In this document: positions 41,401 to 59,416 of the stretch, one piece after another
Layout of the letters: the number at the start of each line of letters is the position of its first letter
How positions within the stretch are numbered: the first letter of the stretch is position 1
Origin: Oxyruncus cristatus
Lineage: Eukaryota > Chordata > Aves > Passeriformes > Cotingidae
DNA length: 64,000 bases
Direction: 5' to 3'
Assembly (NCBI GenBank): GCA_013399855.1
Contig: VXAY01000779.1
Coordinates: 101,071-165,070, forward strand
Notes under the pieces: generated by a model
What the model was told of the DNA's origin: nothing
What the model saw: the letters and a program-made list of their open reading frames with translations, nothing else
Database searches by the model: none
Position numbers and translations under genes: made by a program

Positions 41401-44400
41401 CATCAGGACAGGCTCCAAACGCGTGTACATCCTCTGGATCAGCTCATGGTAGACCACCAGAGGCCAGAGCAGAATGCTGAGCACTGTGGACACAGGATGC
41501 AGTGAGTGTGAGACAGACCAAGCACAACCCAATCCTCCCCAAGGCACCACCGAGAAAGACTGAATCAACGGAAACACAGTTGAATGGCATCTGCTTTCCC
41601 ATCTGACTCTGCCTTTAAAAATCCTCATCCATGGCTATTTTTGCTCATTTCAAAGCTGCTTGATTAACCGGGCTTTACAATCAGATCTCTGTTAGAATAC
41701 AGATCTATGTTAAGATGAAGTGTAAGTCCTTTTCTTCAGCCACTACATCCCAGTCCCAACATGCAATACAAGCCCTGAAATGAGGTTATTAAAACTAAGT
41801 ATGATCAAAACTTCTATAAGGGTAGCAGCATAGAGCTCATATGTAGATGTGCTCGCAGCAGAGCACCAGAACAGTTATTAGGAACTCATGATGCAGTGAA
41901 AAAGGTCTGTTTACCAAACACACAGCTTCATTAACAACACTCTTGATACAGAAGCTTCCCCCTTCCCTGGTGCCTTGGCAGCACAGCCTCAGCTGTGGGA
42001 GAGGGCAGCAATATTGTAGCCACGGCTCCCTCTCCTGCCTTTTCAGTTGTACTGCACACGTGCATGCACTTAAAGAGACTTCCCGGAGCACACTCCCTGT
42101 ATTGATTCATCATCTAGCACAGATCCCCTTGAGAAAACCATAAATCTGCTTCTGCCAGCTTATCAACAGCACAGTGAGGTCATGTTTCGGCTTTCAAGAG
42201 AGCTGCTTATACTCACAAATGATGTAGGAGATCATTATGCCTGGAACATAGTGTCCAACTACAGCCAGAATCAGGCAGCCTGAACAGACACTCATGCAGA
42301 ACTGAAGGAAGAGAGAGGAACAAAGAGAAGTGACAAGAGGCAGAGATACATCTACGCAACCAGAGCTGGAAACCCAGTTAGCGGAACACAAGGGATGCTC
42401 CTAACAGTCAGTCAGCCAGCTCTGCACCGAGTACATTCAGGTGCTGACAGTCACAACTCGGACTGGGTTAAGCTGTAAGCATTAGAGGTTTAAGCGCAGG
42501 ATGACCAAGGTAACCCAACAACCCAGTAAAACATATCAAAAATTTATTGGACAGTTCTTTATGAAGTAAATTATGTTACTTGAGGATAGGATTGGATATT
42601 GCAAATTGCCATTTTGGAGTACATGAGGAACAGACAAGAACCTGTTACAGAGTCACCAGATGCTGTGCCACTGCTATGCCATAAACCAGCTGGCAGAAGC
42701 ATTAGCAGAACCCACGCTCCCACCACACCAGGACCTTCCTCCTCCGGAAAAAAGTGGAAGCATACTGGTGCAGCCCTAACAACTTGTCTTGCATTCTCCT
42801 GGGGAGGGGGAGAAGTGAGAACAGACACTCTGCAAGCCAGTGCTTGGATTCAGATATGGACTAAATCCAGCAATGAAGAGTTTAATTCATAATGGAAAGG
42901 GTCTGCAAAAGCTAAGGGCCCTCTACGGGCTTTGTTCCCAATGAATTCACCCTTTATGGGCATCTTGGGTCCTGTCTTCTACTCCCTGAGGTTGGGACAA
43001 GATTTTAACAGAAAAGGAGTAATAAGCAGTATCAGAAACCCACTCCTTTTGGCACACTGAACCCCAGGAAGCCTGACACAATCCTAGTGGTTGGTCGGTC
43101 CTATTTTTTGTCATGCTAAGCCAGCTCCTGTCTGCGAACCCTTTCCAAACAACACACGTCACAGCCATCAGAACACGTTTAATGACAAGTTTCCATTCAC
43201 TCAGAAACACTGCTGCATTTGGACTTGGCTAGCTACAATCCTGGCTAGCAAAATAGGTAAGACCAGCTTAAGGATGGAGCCTGCAAAAGGGGCAGAGACT
43301 GTAGGCTTCCGTTTTTTTCTTTCCACTCCCAATCTAAGAGCTTCCTTTGCACACTAAGAAATAAAACTAAGTACAGCAAGCCATTCATAGGAGGGGTTAA
43401 GTTCAGCTTCAGTTTACAAGTACTGGAAGCCAATTACTCATCATTTAAACTTCCCATGGCATAGAGTCTGAAAGGAATGAACAGCAAATGTTGAACAGGG
43501 ACAGCAACTGTAAAAATATTGAATTTACATTCTTCCATCTCCTAAGCCACTAGTAATGGAAAGAAAAGCCCCTGCACAGAAGAGTAGGTATCTCCAGCTT
43601 ACCTTGGCAGGATTTTGCCTCTTGTACTGTAGCAGTTCCTGCAGGTACAGCCTGAAGGTGACCCAGCTCTCTGCCAGACAGTGGCACAGCTCAGGGACAC
43701 TGAGCAGGTGAGGTTGTGCCCCTGAAGTCACCCCCTCACTAGAGACAGACAAGAGCAAGAAGACAATCTTTGAACATGGCCTGTTTTGCTGGAGGGGAGG
43801 AACAGCTGCACTGGGAAGCAGAGTTCCCTACCAAAGGCTTGACAATACTGACTGCATCTTCAACTGAACTATGGAAGATGCTTAATTTGGAGACTTTTTT
43901 TTCTTTAATCAGGAAGAATCAAGAGACACTTGAGCCAAGCAGCAGCAGTAATCATGCCACAGAATCCCCATGCCACAGGCCCAAGATGCAAAGTGGTTTA
44001 CTCAAAGCCACGCAGACAGTAGTGCTGAAGGTGGAACTAGCTACATGGGCTCCTCTTGCACCAAGTCAGAGGTGCTTATCTTGCACCAAGATAAGCCAGA
44101 GTGCAGTGCTCAGACCTACAACCATGGCCAAGGATGCAAGCCATGCCACACAGAGAGAACATATGGCTTGCAAAAGTCAGTCTCTGTGATTTCCTTCTCT
44201 CTGGAGGGTTCTTAAAATAGTTCAGGAGAGATTCAGGGAAGAAACTCGAGAGTACCTAACATCAGAAGTACTTGAGCTTTATTGCTACTGAAAGAACACT
44301 AGCTTTCCCCAGAGTCTCAAAATGTGGCTCCTCAGCTGATAAGCAGCTCCCAGTGCAGGAGAAATCGCTAGAAATGTTTCACAGCAGGAGCCATGCAGTT

Positions 44401-47400
44401 TATAAACAATAGAAAAAAAAGGACAGGTGAGATCACCACACTAAATTAAGGCTTCCCTACTCTCCCCTCTCACCAAGGAGCACATAAGTGAGCTTACCTT
44501 TCCCCTCCCAGCTCCTCCGATGGTTGTGCTGTAGAGAGAACACAGCAGATTAGTCAGCCAAGTGAAAAATACAATCTGACATTTTTACCAGTTGAACAGA
44601 GCAGAACTGGGGATGTATCATCCTTAGCTAGGGATGCACCCTGAGGATCTTCTTCATGCTCTCACGCAAGCAGGAATCACTGGCGTGGAGCCTGAGCTGC
44701 ACAGGCTGTAGTGAAGCATGTCTGGAGACTTGGAGCAGCCAGAGCACTGGGCTAGGGGCACCCCAGCATATCCTGCAACCTGCATCGACACACACATGCC
44801 AGGACATGCATATCTGAGGTGCACCCTGGTGCTAACACACGGGCTCTCCGCTGCAGAGATCACACGGCTTACCCCAGTGTCCCAAAAATCTGGGCAGTGC
44901 CATTCCCACAGCAGCTGCGAGCCCTTGTCATTCACAGGGGGCTGCCAGCACAATTTCTAAGCTAGGGAAAGCTTCAGCTTCCACCTTGAAGCTAAACATG
45001 GCACCAGAAGGTCTGAGTAGCATTTCCCACCGACCAGCCCAGTCCCTGGCAGGATGCTGTGTACAAATACCAGAGATGTCCCCGTTGTCTCCATCCTTTC
45101 CCATGGAATTGCATAACAAATAGCAGTCTTGTGCGTAATTTTCTAATTTTAGGGCTCTTTTATGTCCCCTGACAGCCCTTTGTGCCAGGCACAGATAAAA
45201 CTGCACTCCTAGGGTCCGTCTGTCTGGATAAGAGCAAGGGAAAGGCTTTCCCATTCCTCTCTGCACTCAACCCAGTGATGATCAAACAGGGACTCATGGA
45301 GTTCATGTAGTACTGAAGTGACGAGTGGTGATTCAATGGCAGTGGTCACATATGATTATGCTCTGACTTTAAATACAGAGAGGAAAAAATATTTCTGTGA
45401 CAACTGGAACTCATGAGCCTGGTTGCTCAAGGATTTGGGTGTCCTGGCTAGCTGACTAATGCCTCAGGATGTACAGAGCTCAACCAAAGCTCATCTATCA
45501 ACACAGCCTTTATAAGTCTCCTGTGTTCAACGAGACCCTGTTCATGCTGTGATGGCTTATCAAGGTCTACCCTCCTCTACCAGTCCACCCACTGTCCTTA
45601 AGCTGTCAGGGACAGATACATCTTTGATGCTCTGACCAGCAGCCAACTTGGTCCAAGAGATTCTAAAAGTCAGCAGGACCCTGTCCCCCACATGCATGGC
45701 ACCATGTAAACAGATCTAAAATACAGGAAGAGAGTTTATGTTCAGAGACCAGGCTTATAATTAGAAATGGGTTAATAAAATGCAACATGCAAAAAAAGGG
45801 GGTTGAATCCTCCCTGGAGTCACCAGCCTATCACAAAGCCCAAGAGTGGCAGTAACTCCCTCAGGGAAATGCACAGAAGAGGTGAGCAAACATCACTGCC
45901 AGACTTCAGACTCCATCCAGCTCAAGCCACATAAGGGGAGCGAATGCTTGTAGCGGCCCTGCCACTGTTCTCCCATGACACAGGACATTGGGCCAAGTGT
46001 GGCAGACTCCTCCTCCCACTGCAGGCACTGCACCAGCCGGCTCGCACAGCGGAGCAGGAGGCCATCAGCCCGGGGAGGAGGCGATTCTTTGAGAGCATGA
46101 CCCAGATTTCCAGTAATGAGGCCTGACAAGAGGAGTCAACTGCTTGCACACTGGGTGCCCATCCACTCCTCTGCCCACGAGCATTTGGCACGGCAGCTGG
46201 GGGAGCTCACAGAGGGAGCTTGGGGTGCAAAGTGAGTATTACAGATGCAGCTCCACCCTCATGGGGCAGCTGCTTCCTTCCTGTGACCGCCATTGCTGTT
46301 TTGTTATTGTGCTCAGGAATCTAAAGCTGCTTAATCGCAGCACACAGAAATCCAGCTCTATCTCTAAGCTTCATCTATTACCTGCACTAAATCACCAAAT
46401 ACATTACATCTGGCACTGGCCAGGCTGTGAGGGCTGTCTACACGGGTCACACCAGCTACCAGATGAGGTGCTGGGACACTTGCCATCTCTGCTGGACAGA
46501 TGTGCCAGCAACACAGTAAGTGGGATGGTACAGGAACCCCACTTCTCTCCAACTGGCTGCAGTCATCTAAGCCATCCAAAATACACCAGCAGAGGGAGTG
46601 AAACAATTCTCCTCAGTTGATCCTGAATGTTTCAGAGACACTTTGGGAAGCTGCAGAACATTTCAGCAGGCTGCTGGGTCTTCACGTGATTTCAATTATC
46701 TGGCAAAACACAAGCTGTCTTTAAGATCAACAGTATGTTGCTTCCTGTAGTAGAGTAGTCTGCCTGCTGGTCATCCCAAAGCATTGAAGTCTTACACCAG
46801 TTAGAAGAACAGCCCAACCACAAACCTAGAGCATTTCCAACAGGACATGTTCACTTAGTTAAGGCTTAACTCCAGCCTGTGCTGCAATACTGTCTAGCAC
46901 CAGTACAAGTAAGCTGGCAAGCAGGACACCCAGGGCTGGCCTCAGATCACCAATAACTGGCTGAAATCTTTCTGTTAGCATTTCATACTGGATTTTGGAT
47001 TAATACAAAACACTTAACATAAACCAGACTCTTCTGGGAGACCAGTCAGCTGTGCAGGAGTTTAGGTTACATGTTGGTAATGACTAATTATTGCTAATGG
47101 ATTCCTTGGCTCTTAGAGGTTTTCAACGCTTCTCCAAGAGGCATTCTTCACCCGCGTATACACTTTAGCTAGAAAGCAGGGGCCCTTTTCAAGGAGTACT
47201 AGCATTCAGTTGCAATGCAACCTTTGCTAGAGCTCTTCCACACTGCACTCTCCTGTACTGAGCAAAACACAACTGCCAAACAACAACAATACCGAACACA
47301 TCCCTACTTGATATCCATTTCAGGAGAAAGTGGAGGTGCTTCCTAAGTCCTTAAACAATATCTAAGTGGAACTCCATGTAGATATTGAGACTGCATGGGA

Positions 47401-50400
47401 GCCGGAAATATGCAGTCCCTTCTGACAGGCCCTAAAAAGGTTGCACATTTCAATGCTGTTAGTGTGTCCCTGATCACGGTGTGTGAGTAACTGCAAAATA
47501 CACACTGAGGTTTTAGCATTCTTTTAGAAGTGATGTTATAAGCAGTCACCCGAGACATACACAACTGCCATAAGCCAAGGTTTGTGTACGTACGTGCTGA
47601 CTCTTGAAGGTATGGTACTGACCCACTTCCCAAAGCTCCAGGAAAGGCTTACAGGAAGCATTGAGAACTAAAGCCACAAAGCTGCAGCTCTGTTTCAGTG
47701 GGAAGTGAGAGCGAAACAAGAGCCCCTAAGTATTCAGGAGTGCCAATTCAATGGGAGGCCCCTCAGGAATGCAGAGCACCACCCCCTCCCTGTGGTTGAG
47801 GAAACACGGTCCAGTGGACCATATCAAAATGAGGGCTGTGACCTAACAAGGCACATCAGAGAGGTGTCCCTGTTCTCTGCTGTCAGCATCAAAAAAGTAG
47901 GAAGCAGTGAAATGTGTGAAGAACACCGAGGAGCGGCGCAGTAGGATGTGCACTGATTTCTCGCAGAGCCTATGACACAGGACAAGCCTAACCCCAGTGG
48001 TGCTGGTTTGTTTGGTTTTCTTTTTTATTCATCACTGCTCTGCACCACATAAGTTGATTTCAGGATGGATTTCCTATTTCTTCTATGATAACACCACTTT
48101 TACAGGCCTAGTACTTGCTGGAGTGACTCCACCCCCACCTGCCTCAATGACACCATTCTGTACTGGACACCAGGATTTTGCATTTCTGGACACATTTCAA
48201 GTGAAATGGTTTGGGTTGGCTTTAAACTATTCCCTTAAAAAACCATTGCGAAAAAGCAGGAAATTAAATTGGCCAGTACAGTTTAGCTGCCTAGTTACCT
48301 GAACCACACAAAGCAAACAGTTTCAAAACTACAGCTGAAACATATCTAATCTTATCAGGACTTCTATGAAAGCAGCCTTTAAGTTAGTAGTCTTTTAGGT
48401 CAAATAAAGGGCACCTTACAAACACACATATAGAGGGGCTTTCATTCAAAAATCCTCCCTAGAGTAGGGGGGCAGGGATGGAGGGCCCCAAACTGCCTTT
48501 GAACAGCAGCAGTTAATGCAGTAGGCAGGTCTGGGTCCAGTCATTTAATAAACTCCAATGAAGGAGGCACTCAAAGCAGACAGCAGCCAATCCATGTCTA
48601 TCATCGTTATGAGGCTATTCCTCTTGCTGCTTTTGTGGCTAATGTCAGCAAAGACCCTTCAGTAAGTGGGAGAGATAAGACAAGTGATTGGACTCACTGA
48701 TTAGCTGGAGACCAGATGCTGTTCAGTACAGGTACAATACGTTAACTGTCCCTGCTGCCAGACCTCATCATCCACTCTGCTACCTGCCAAAAAAAGTGGC
48801 TCTCATCTGCTCTGCCTCTTTCAGGGCACAAGCCCACACTGAACTTAACCAAAACCAATAAACTTCAACAGCCCCCGTTTTCCTTACCTCAGCTCAGCGG
48901 GCCAGACTTTTGGCCGTGACATTTGCAGGAGAAAAAAGACACAGCAGAAACTACCACATCATCCCTGTCACCAGCTTCCCTGGCAAGCTAAGTGGGTCCC
49001 TTAGTCACTCTCCAAATTAAACACTCCCAGAAGTTTTCAGCACTGGGAGGAATTCTCCCCATGCCTAGACACAAATATGTAAGAGGAAGCACCAGTACCT
49101 GGGCCTGCAGTTACAGTAGGAACAGTGACCTATGAGAGGGCCAAGGAAGGGCCAGCTGTAGCAATAGCCCAGCAGCTGGTAACACTAGAACTGTGTCACT
49201 AGGTACAGTACTACATCACATACCTGAGAAATCAAACAGGAACCTGGGCTTCCACTTCTCCAACAAGAGGATGCCAAGAAGGGACATGCTGAGGAGAAAG
49301 AGGGGTCTCAGGGAAGTGGAGGAAAACAACCTAGAAATCAAAAAAGAAATTGTCAGGCAGGAAAAAGGCAGCAAATGACTGCTCTTGATAAGCAAACAGA
49401 TACAGCTCAGAGCACAAATATCCAACGGTTATGGGCCACTGTAGCAAGCACTGTACTCTGCAAACACCCATCCTTGCAACAGTACATTCTCAAATGGTGC
49501 CTTTGGTCCACCACCTGACAACTAACTCCCTGCCATTTCCCAACGCTCTCCCTTGCTTCTGAGCTCCTCCCTTGGTTGTAAAACAAGGCTAATGCTCCCT
49601 TGTACAAGTCCCTCCAAAGCCTCAAGGTGAAGGCTCTAGGTAACATAGTTACAGATTGCTGTAGCAGAAAACTACAGCCTGTTCGCTGAAAACTTAAATT
49701 TGTCATGAAAAGATCCAGTATTACATGCAAGTAATGCATCTTGCCATTCTAGATGCCCATTCTCCTATCACCATTTCACCAGAGCCTAGCTAGCACTTAA
49801 ATGGTTTAGTTGCTCACTTGACTTTATCATAAAACTTTTCATGTCCCTCATCCACACACTGGCTTGAGTCACTTTGGAGCTCACACAATACTACTCTCAC
49901 ACGGTTGCGCAATGCCACCATCGAAGAGTTTATCTCCCCGCGCCACAGAGATTCAACAGCAAAGGTCCCAGCGTGGCACTTGTGCCAGCAGCGGCTGTCT
50001 GCATTCACCCTTTCCTCCAGCTTAGAGAAGCTGTTTTAAAGTCACTCCAGAAACAAATGCCAGGGAAATGTGTTCACCTTCACCCCTTTAATGACCATTC
50101 CTTTCCAGAAAGAAAGAGCTGCTCTGCTGTTTATCCTTTCTCCTCTTCAGTGAATGTTTGCCAACACCTAATCTCAAATGCACCAAATAACTGGAGTCAG
50201 GGAGCATCTCGCAGTGCAGAGCAGGGAAGGGTTGTGCTTCCCACCAAGCCAGAGGTAGAAGACCTGGAAGATCTGCCTTACTGGGCAGCGCAGAACAGAA
50301 GCTGCAGTTTCCATGGATTTAAAGGACCTCTAATGACCTGAACAACATTTGTATCCCTTCTCATAGGACAACAATTCTGTAGCTTCATGTCATCTCTGAA

Positions 50401-51565
50401 AGAATTTCCTCCTATTCTATCTCATTTATGGGTTGCAGTTGAAGGATGCTGGCTGAATCCTCCATGGGACCATAAATGATTCTTCCTCCTCTGTGATATT
50501 TAAATGTCTCTCTGCCGTCCCATATTCTGGGCACTCTTTGCTCTTCTCAACCTTTTCGAGCACAGTCCCTGGGCCAGCATTGTCTATCACCCCTGACATC
50601 TCACCTGTGCTTCTCGCCCTCCTCCTCACTTCAACGCTCTGCTCTGAGACCTTTCCAGCTGGTAGAGGAGTCCAAGACTGTTTAAGCACCTGGCTACCAC
50701 AAAGAGTACGGATGAAGGAACAGAATGTAAGTTGCCTCATCACAGAGACTTCAAAGGTTATTTGGTCACATTTGGTCACACACTCCTCTGACTTCAGAAT
50801 CTGTCCCTTCCTATTCAATCTGCAACCAACATTTAACCCTTTCTCTGGCCACTTTTGACCTTTTCTGCTGGGAAAGCCACTGGCTGAGAGCATTTTCATC
50901 AGTAAAACTGACTCACTGTTTATACAAACAAACAGGATGTTTTTCATTCCCATCCACAGCTGGGCTCTGCCACTCACACTCCCGGCTCCTCGCGCTGCTG
51001 CCCTGCCCGAGAGGCAGAAAAGGGAAAACAGGGAAGGGGGAATACTGCCATGCCAAAACCGAGTGGCCTTGGCTTTAGAATGAAGAACCAGCACCTCCCG
51101 GGAAAGATTAACGAGCTTAAATAAAACGCCTCAGGGCAGCTGCCGCTGCAGGAGGCCATGGGGCTCGCCGTTGTAGGGTGAAGCGAACCGATAAAAGCAC
51201 GGACGCAAAAATTAACCAGAAACGTGTCTGGGCGAGGCTCCAGTTAGGCCCATCTGCCTTTTATTATCGCGGGGCAAAGCAAATCCTCCTGGCACTTTCT
51301 CCCCTCAGGGAGGGGCCTGTTTATGCCTGTCAGAGGAAAACAGCGCGGCTACTCCCGGCTGTGCACATCCCACGGCGATGCGGGCTGCGGGAACACGAAC
51401 CGCAGGCACCCGGGGGGCATCGCCCTGGGCCCCGAAACGGCCGCACGCCGCAGACACCGGCACAGCCCGGACGGGCGGCACCGACAGCCCCGGACCACCC
51501 CCCCGCCCCAGCTCACCAGAGGGCCCCGCCGAGCGCGGCCGCGGTGACCAGGCTGTGCAGCGGCC
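38441..51565 (-). CDS. RETREG2: Reticulophagy regulator 2 (FAM134A), N-terminus cut by assembly gap
   Basis: ER membrane-shaping receptor for ER-phagy with a reticulon-homology domain. Exons in transcript order: 51565-51517 (3' part only; the rest is in the N run), 49330-49224, 44528-44498 (31 nt), 43738-43603, 42301-42217, 41483-41346, 41025-40931, 40039-39904, 39171-38441. Visible: the first hairpin ([20 protein letters not shown], then [17 protein letters not shown]), the amphipathic linker with HLLSVPELC and [14 protein letters not shown], the second hairpin ([19 protein letters not shown], then [17 protein letters not shown]), an acidic Ser/Glu tail ([31 protein letters not shown]), the block [14 protein letters not shown], and the LC3-interacting motif [13 protein letters not shown] near the C-terminus. 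The protein ends MTAAPMS. All junction phases agree. The missing N-terminus is probably about 90 residues, judged from human. Confidence 0.94.
43961..44070 (+). repeat. Possible MIR-like SINE fragment in RETREG2 intron
   Basis: AAGTGGTTTACTCAAAGCCA followed by CGCAGACAGTAGTGCTGAAGG resembles the MIR core segment (AAGTxACTTGCxCAAGGxCACxCAGxxAGTxAG). The match is weaker than that of the copy at 16469-16622 and has no clear ends. Confidence 0.4.
44529..49223 (-). other. RETREG2: Large intron of RETREG2 (4.7 kb)
   Basis: The longest intron in the window, A/T-richer than the rest. I searched both strands by eye and found no convincing exon, RNA gene or intact mobile element; short frames in it have no family resemblance. 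The next intron upstream (49331-51516) is similar. Confidence 0.7.
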
Positions 51566-52110
51566 NNNNNNNNNNNNNNNNNNNNNNNNNNNNNNNNNNN
51601 NNNNNNNNNNNNNNNNNNNNNNNNNNNNNNNNNNNNNNNNNNNNNNNNNNNNNNNNNNNNNNNNNNNNNNNNNNNNNNNNNNNNNNNNNNNNNNNNNNNN
51701 NNNNNNNNNNNNNNNNNNNNNNNNNNNNNNNNNNNNNNNNNNNNNNNNNNNNNNNNNNNNNNNNNNNNNNNNNNNNNNNNNNNNNNNNNNNNNNNNNNNN
51801 NNNNNNNNNNNNNNNNNNNNNNNNNNNNNNNNNNNNNNNNNNNNNNNNNNNNNNNNNNNNNNNNNNNNNNNNNNNNNNNNNNNNNNNNNNNNNNNNNNNN
51901 NNNNNNNNNNNNNNNNNNNNNNNNNNNNNNNNNNNNNGGAGGCTGGCGGCGCTGCTCGGCCTGGGAGCGGCTCCGCTCCCGACACCGCGCTCGGCCTCGG
52001 CGCGCACCAGCCCCCCGGAGGACACCGGCTCTGCGCCCTCGGAGCGGCCCCGGAGCCAGCCCCGCACCGCCCGAGGGGACCTGTCAGCGCCTGCCCCGCG
52101 AGCGGGCAGG
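51378..52110. promoter_or_regulatory. Shared CpG-island promoter of RETREG2 (-) and CNPPD1 (+)
   Basis: Head-to-head genes with CpG-dense sequence from about 51380 through 52110, interrupted by the N run 51566-51937. RETREG2 exon 1 enters the gap from the left. The right flank is the CNPPD1 5'UTR, ending in GGGCAGGATGG with A at -3. Confidence 0.75.
51566..51937. other. Assembly gap (372 N)
   Basis: A run of N that removes the start codon and most of the first coding exon of RETREG2 and the core of the bidirectional promoter. Confidence 0.99.
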
Positions 52111-57633
<5,523 letters not shown>

Positions 57634-58442
57634 GGGTACACGGCAGCAATGCCTTTCCCCTTCCCTTGTAGTGTGGCACAACTCACTTCCTTGCACTTCT
57701 GGAAACCCTGTTCCCTGGGGCTGCATGGGGCTGGAGGCCCCTGCGTTACTTCTAAACCAGCATTTGTGTCCCCCCACCCAGGGCAGGGGTATCCTTCACT
57801 TTGAGGGTTGCTGGGACAGACTGGGGCAGAGCTGGTTTGCTGGGTGCTGGGGTGGAACCTACTAGCTGAAGGATAGAAATGGGTTGCCTTTGGCCTAGGG
57901 TGCCAGTGCAAATGGAGTGTTGTACCCTTTCCTATAGCGAGTGGGTGGCCCATGGCAGTGTTGGACAGAGGTGGCATGTGGGATGTAGGATGCTGGGGAT
58001 GTGTGTGCAGGGTGGAGAGGCTGAGGCAGTGACCCCAGTCAGAGTGTTGAAGGAGAGGAGAGCGAGCTGACTAGTTATAGCAGTAATTACACTTAGGGGC
58101 TGTTAAGCCACTTCTTGAGAGGTGCAAGGGTGACACCAAGGAGGGACCTTGATACGGCCGTGCCCTAGGGAAAGCTTGTGCCCCTCTGGGCTTGGTGGGG
58201 GTGAGGTGTGGTTAAGGCTGAGCTTCCTTATCCTGCCTGTGTTGGGTATTTTGAATCTGGGGTGCTCTGTGACCCCATCCCAGACCCCAGCTGTCTGTGT
58301 CTGTGAGCAAACAGTGCCTGACTGCTCTCAGAGCGGGGAGAAGGCACCTTGTCTTGCTGACCAGTTCAGCTCATCATGCCCCTTCTTTTTACTGTGGATT
58401 TTACACCTGTTTTTCACTCTTTTGTAGATGCAAATCTCTTCC

Positions 58443-58448
58443 AATAAA
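58443..58448 (+). terminator. CNPPD1: Poly(A) signal AATAAA of CNPPD1
   Basis: A canonical signal 0.8 kb after the CNPPD1 stop (57631-57633), followed by T/G-rich TTCTTGCTGTGTGCC. The 3'UTR 57634-58460 contains no other recognised element. Confidence 0.75.
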
Positions 58449-58464
58449 AGTAATTCTTGCTGTG

Positions 58465-59416
58465 TGCCTGCCTTGTCCTGCTGAGCTGCTCTCTGCTGGC
58501 AGCATGCCTGCCCCGGAGCGGAGCCCCATCCATGCAGCTATGCCTGCTGCCTGAGCTGCTGGATGAGGCAGATCCTGGGTGCTGATGCTGACCTCAGGAG
58601 TGCTGTGGAGCCTGTCCTGCAGGGCTCAAGAGGAACCAGGCTCTCTGGTGACAGGAGGAACATCACTTGTGGTGGCTGTGGAAGGCGGGGTTAGTGGGAG
58701 AGAGGAGGATCCCCATCCTTGGAAATGTGGGGAATGCATGGTCTCCAAAGTCTTACCTATCAGTGGATGAGCCCTGAGCAGAAAGGGCTCAGCCAGGTCG
58801 CTGGCACATCCGCCTCTGCCCCGTGACAAAAACATGAGCATTCCCTGCCTGTGTGTCCTGGGGATCCTTTCCAACCAAGCAGGCAGCTATTGTCTCTGGC
58901 ATCCTTGTCCAGTGGTAGGATGCTCTCCCAGGAGAATGAGTAATGTGACAGATCCCCATCAGAGACCAGGCTGCACCAGGAGGGCAGCAGCTGCTGTGCT
59001 GAGGAGGAACAAGTGTGGGCAGGGCACGCTGGGACTGGAGGAGGATGCTGGTGGGGGTGCTCCAAGCACATGGAGGAAGAGGTGTCTGTGCTGTCGCCCA
59101 CCCAGCCCCTGCCCTGTGTATCACAAGAGGCCAGGATGGGATCCGGGCTGTGGGCAGTTGGCACTGCAGTAGTGTCTGGTGTCCTGAGTGTGGCTGGCTG
59201 TCACTTGGCCCTTGTGGTGACAATCCAGGGTGACACTTGCATTCCTGGCCACAAGGGCAGGTTACTCACCAACTCAAGTTAATGGCTAACCCTGGGACAG
59301 CTCCTGCAGAAGGTGGAAGTTCAGCAGTGCAGAGCTTGTGAGGAGCCCTGAGGGGGGTAAGATCCCACCCACCCTCTTTGCAACGCAAACCGGGAGCAGT
59401 GCGGCAAGGCAACAGC
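58465..59416 (+). promoter_or_regulatory. SLC23A3: Intergenic region and probable promoter/5'UTR of SLC23A3
   Basis: About 950 bases between the CNPPD1 poly(A) site and the chosen SLC23A3 start. It is GC-rich but not an obvious CpG island, unlike the other promoters here. No TATA box or exon is clearly seen. An in-frame TGA at 59339-59341 lies upstream of the chosen ATG. Confidence 0.4.

Noticed and set aside
43961..44215. Open frame on the plus strand inside RETREG2 intron
   Set aside because: Overlaps a probable SINE fragment and has no protein similarity.
50426..51094. 222-codon open frame on the minus strand in RETREG2 intron 1
   Set aside because: No family resemblance, no splice-consistent structure, composition like surrounding intron; likely chance.
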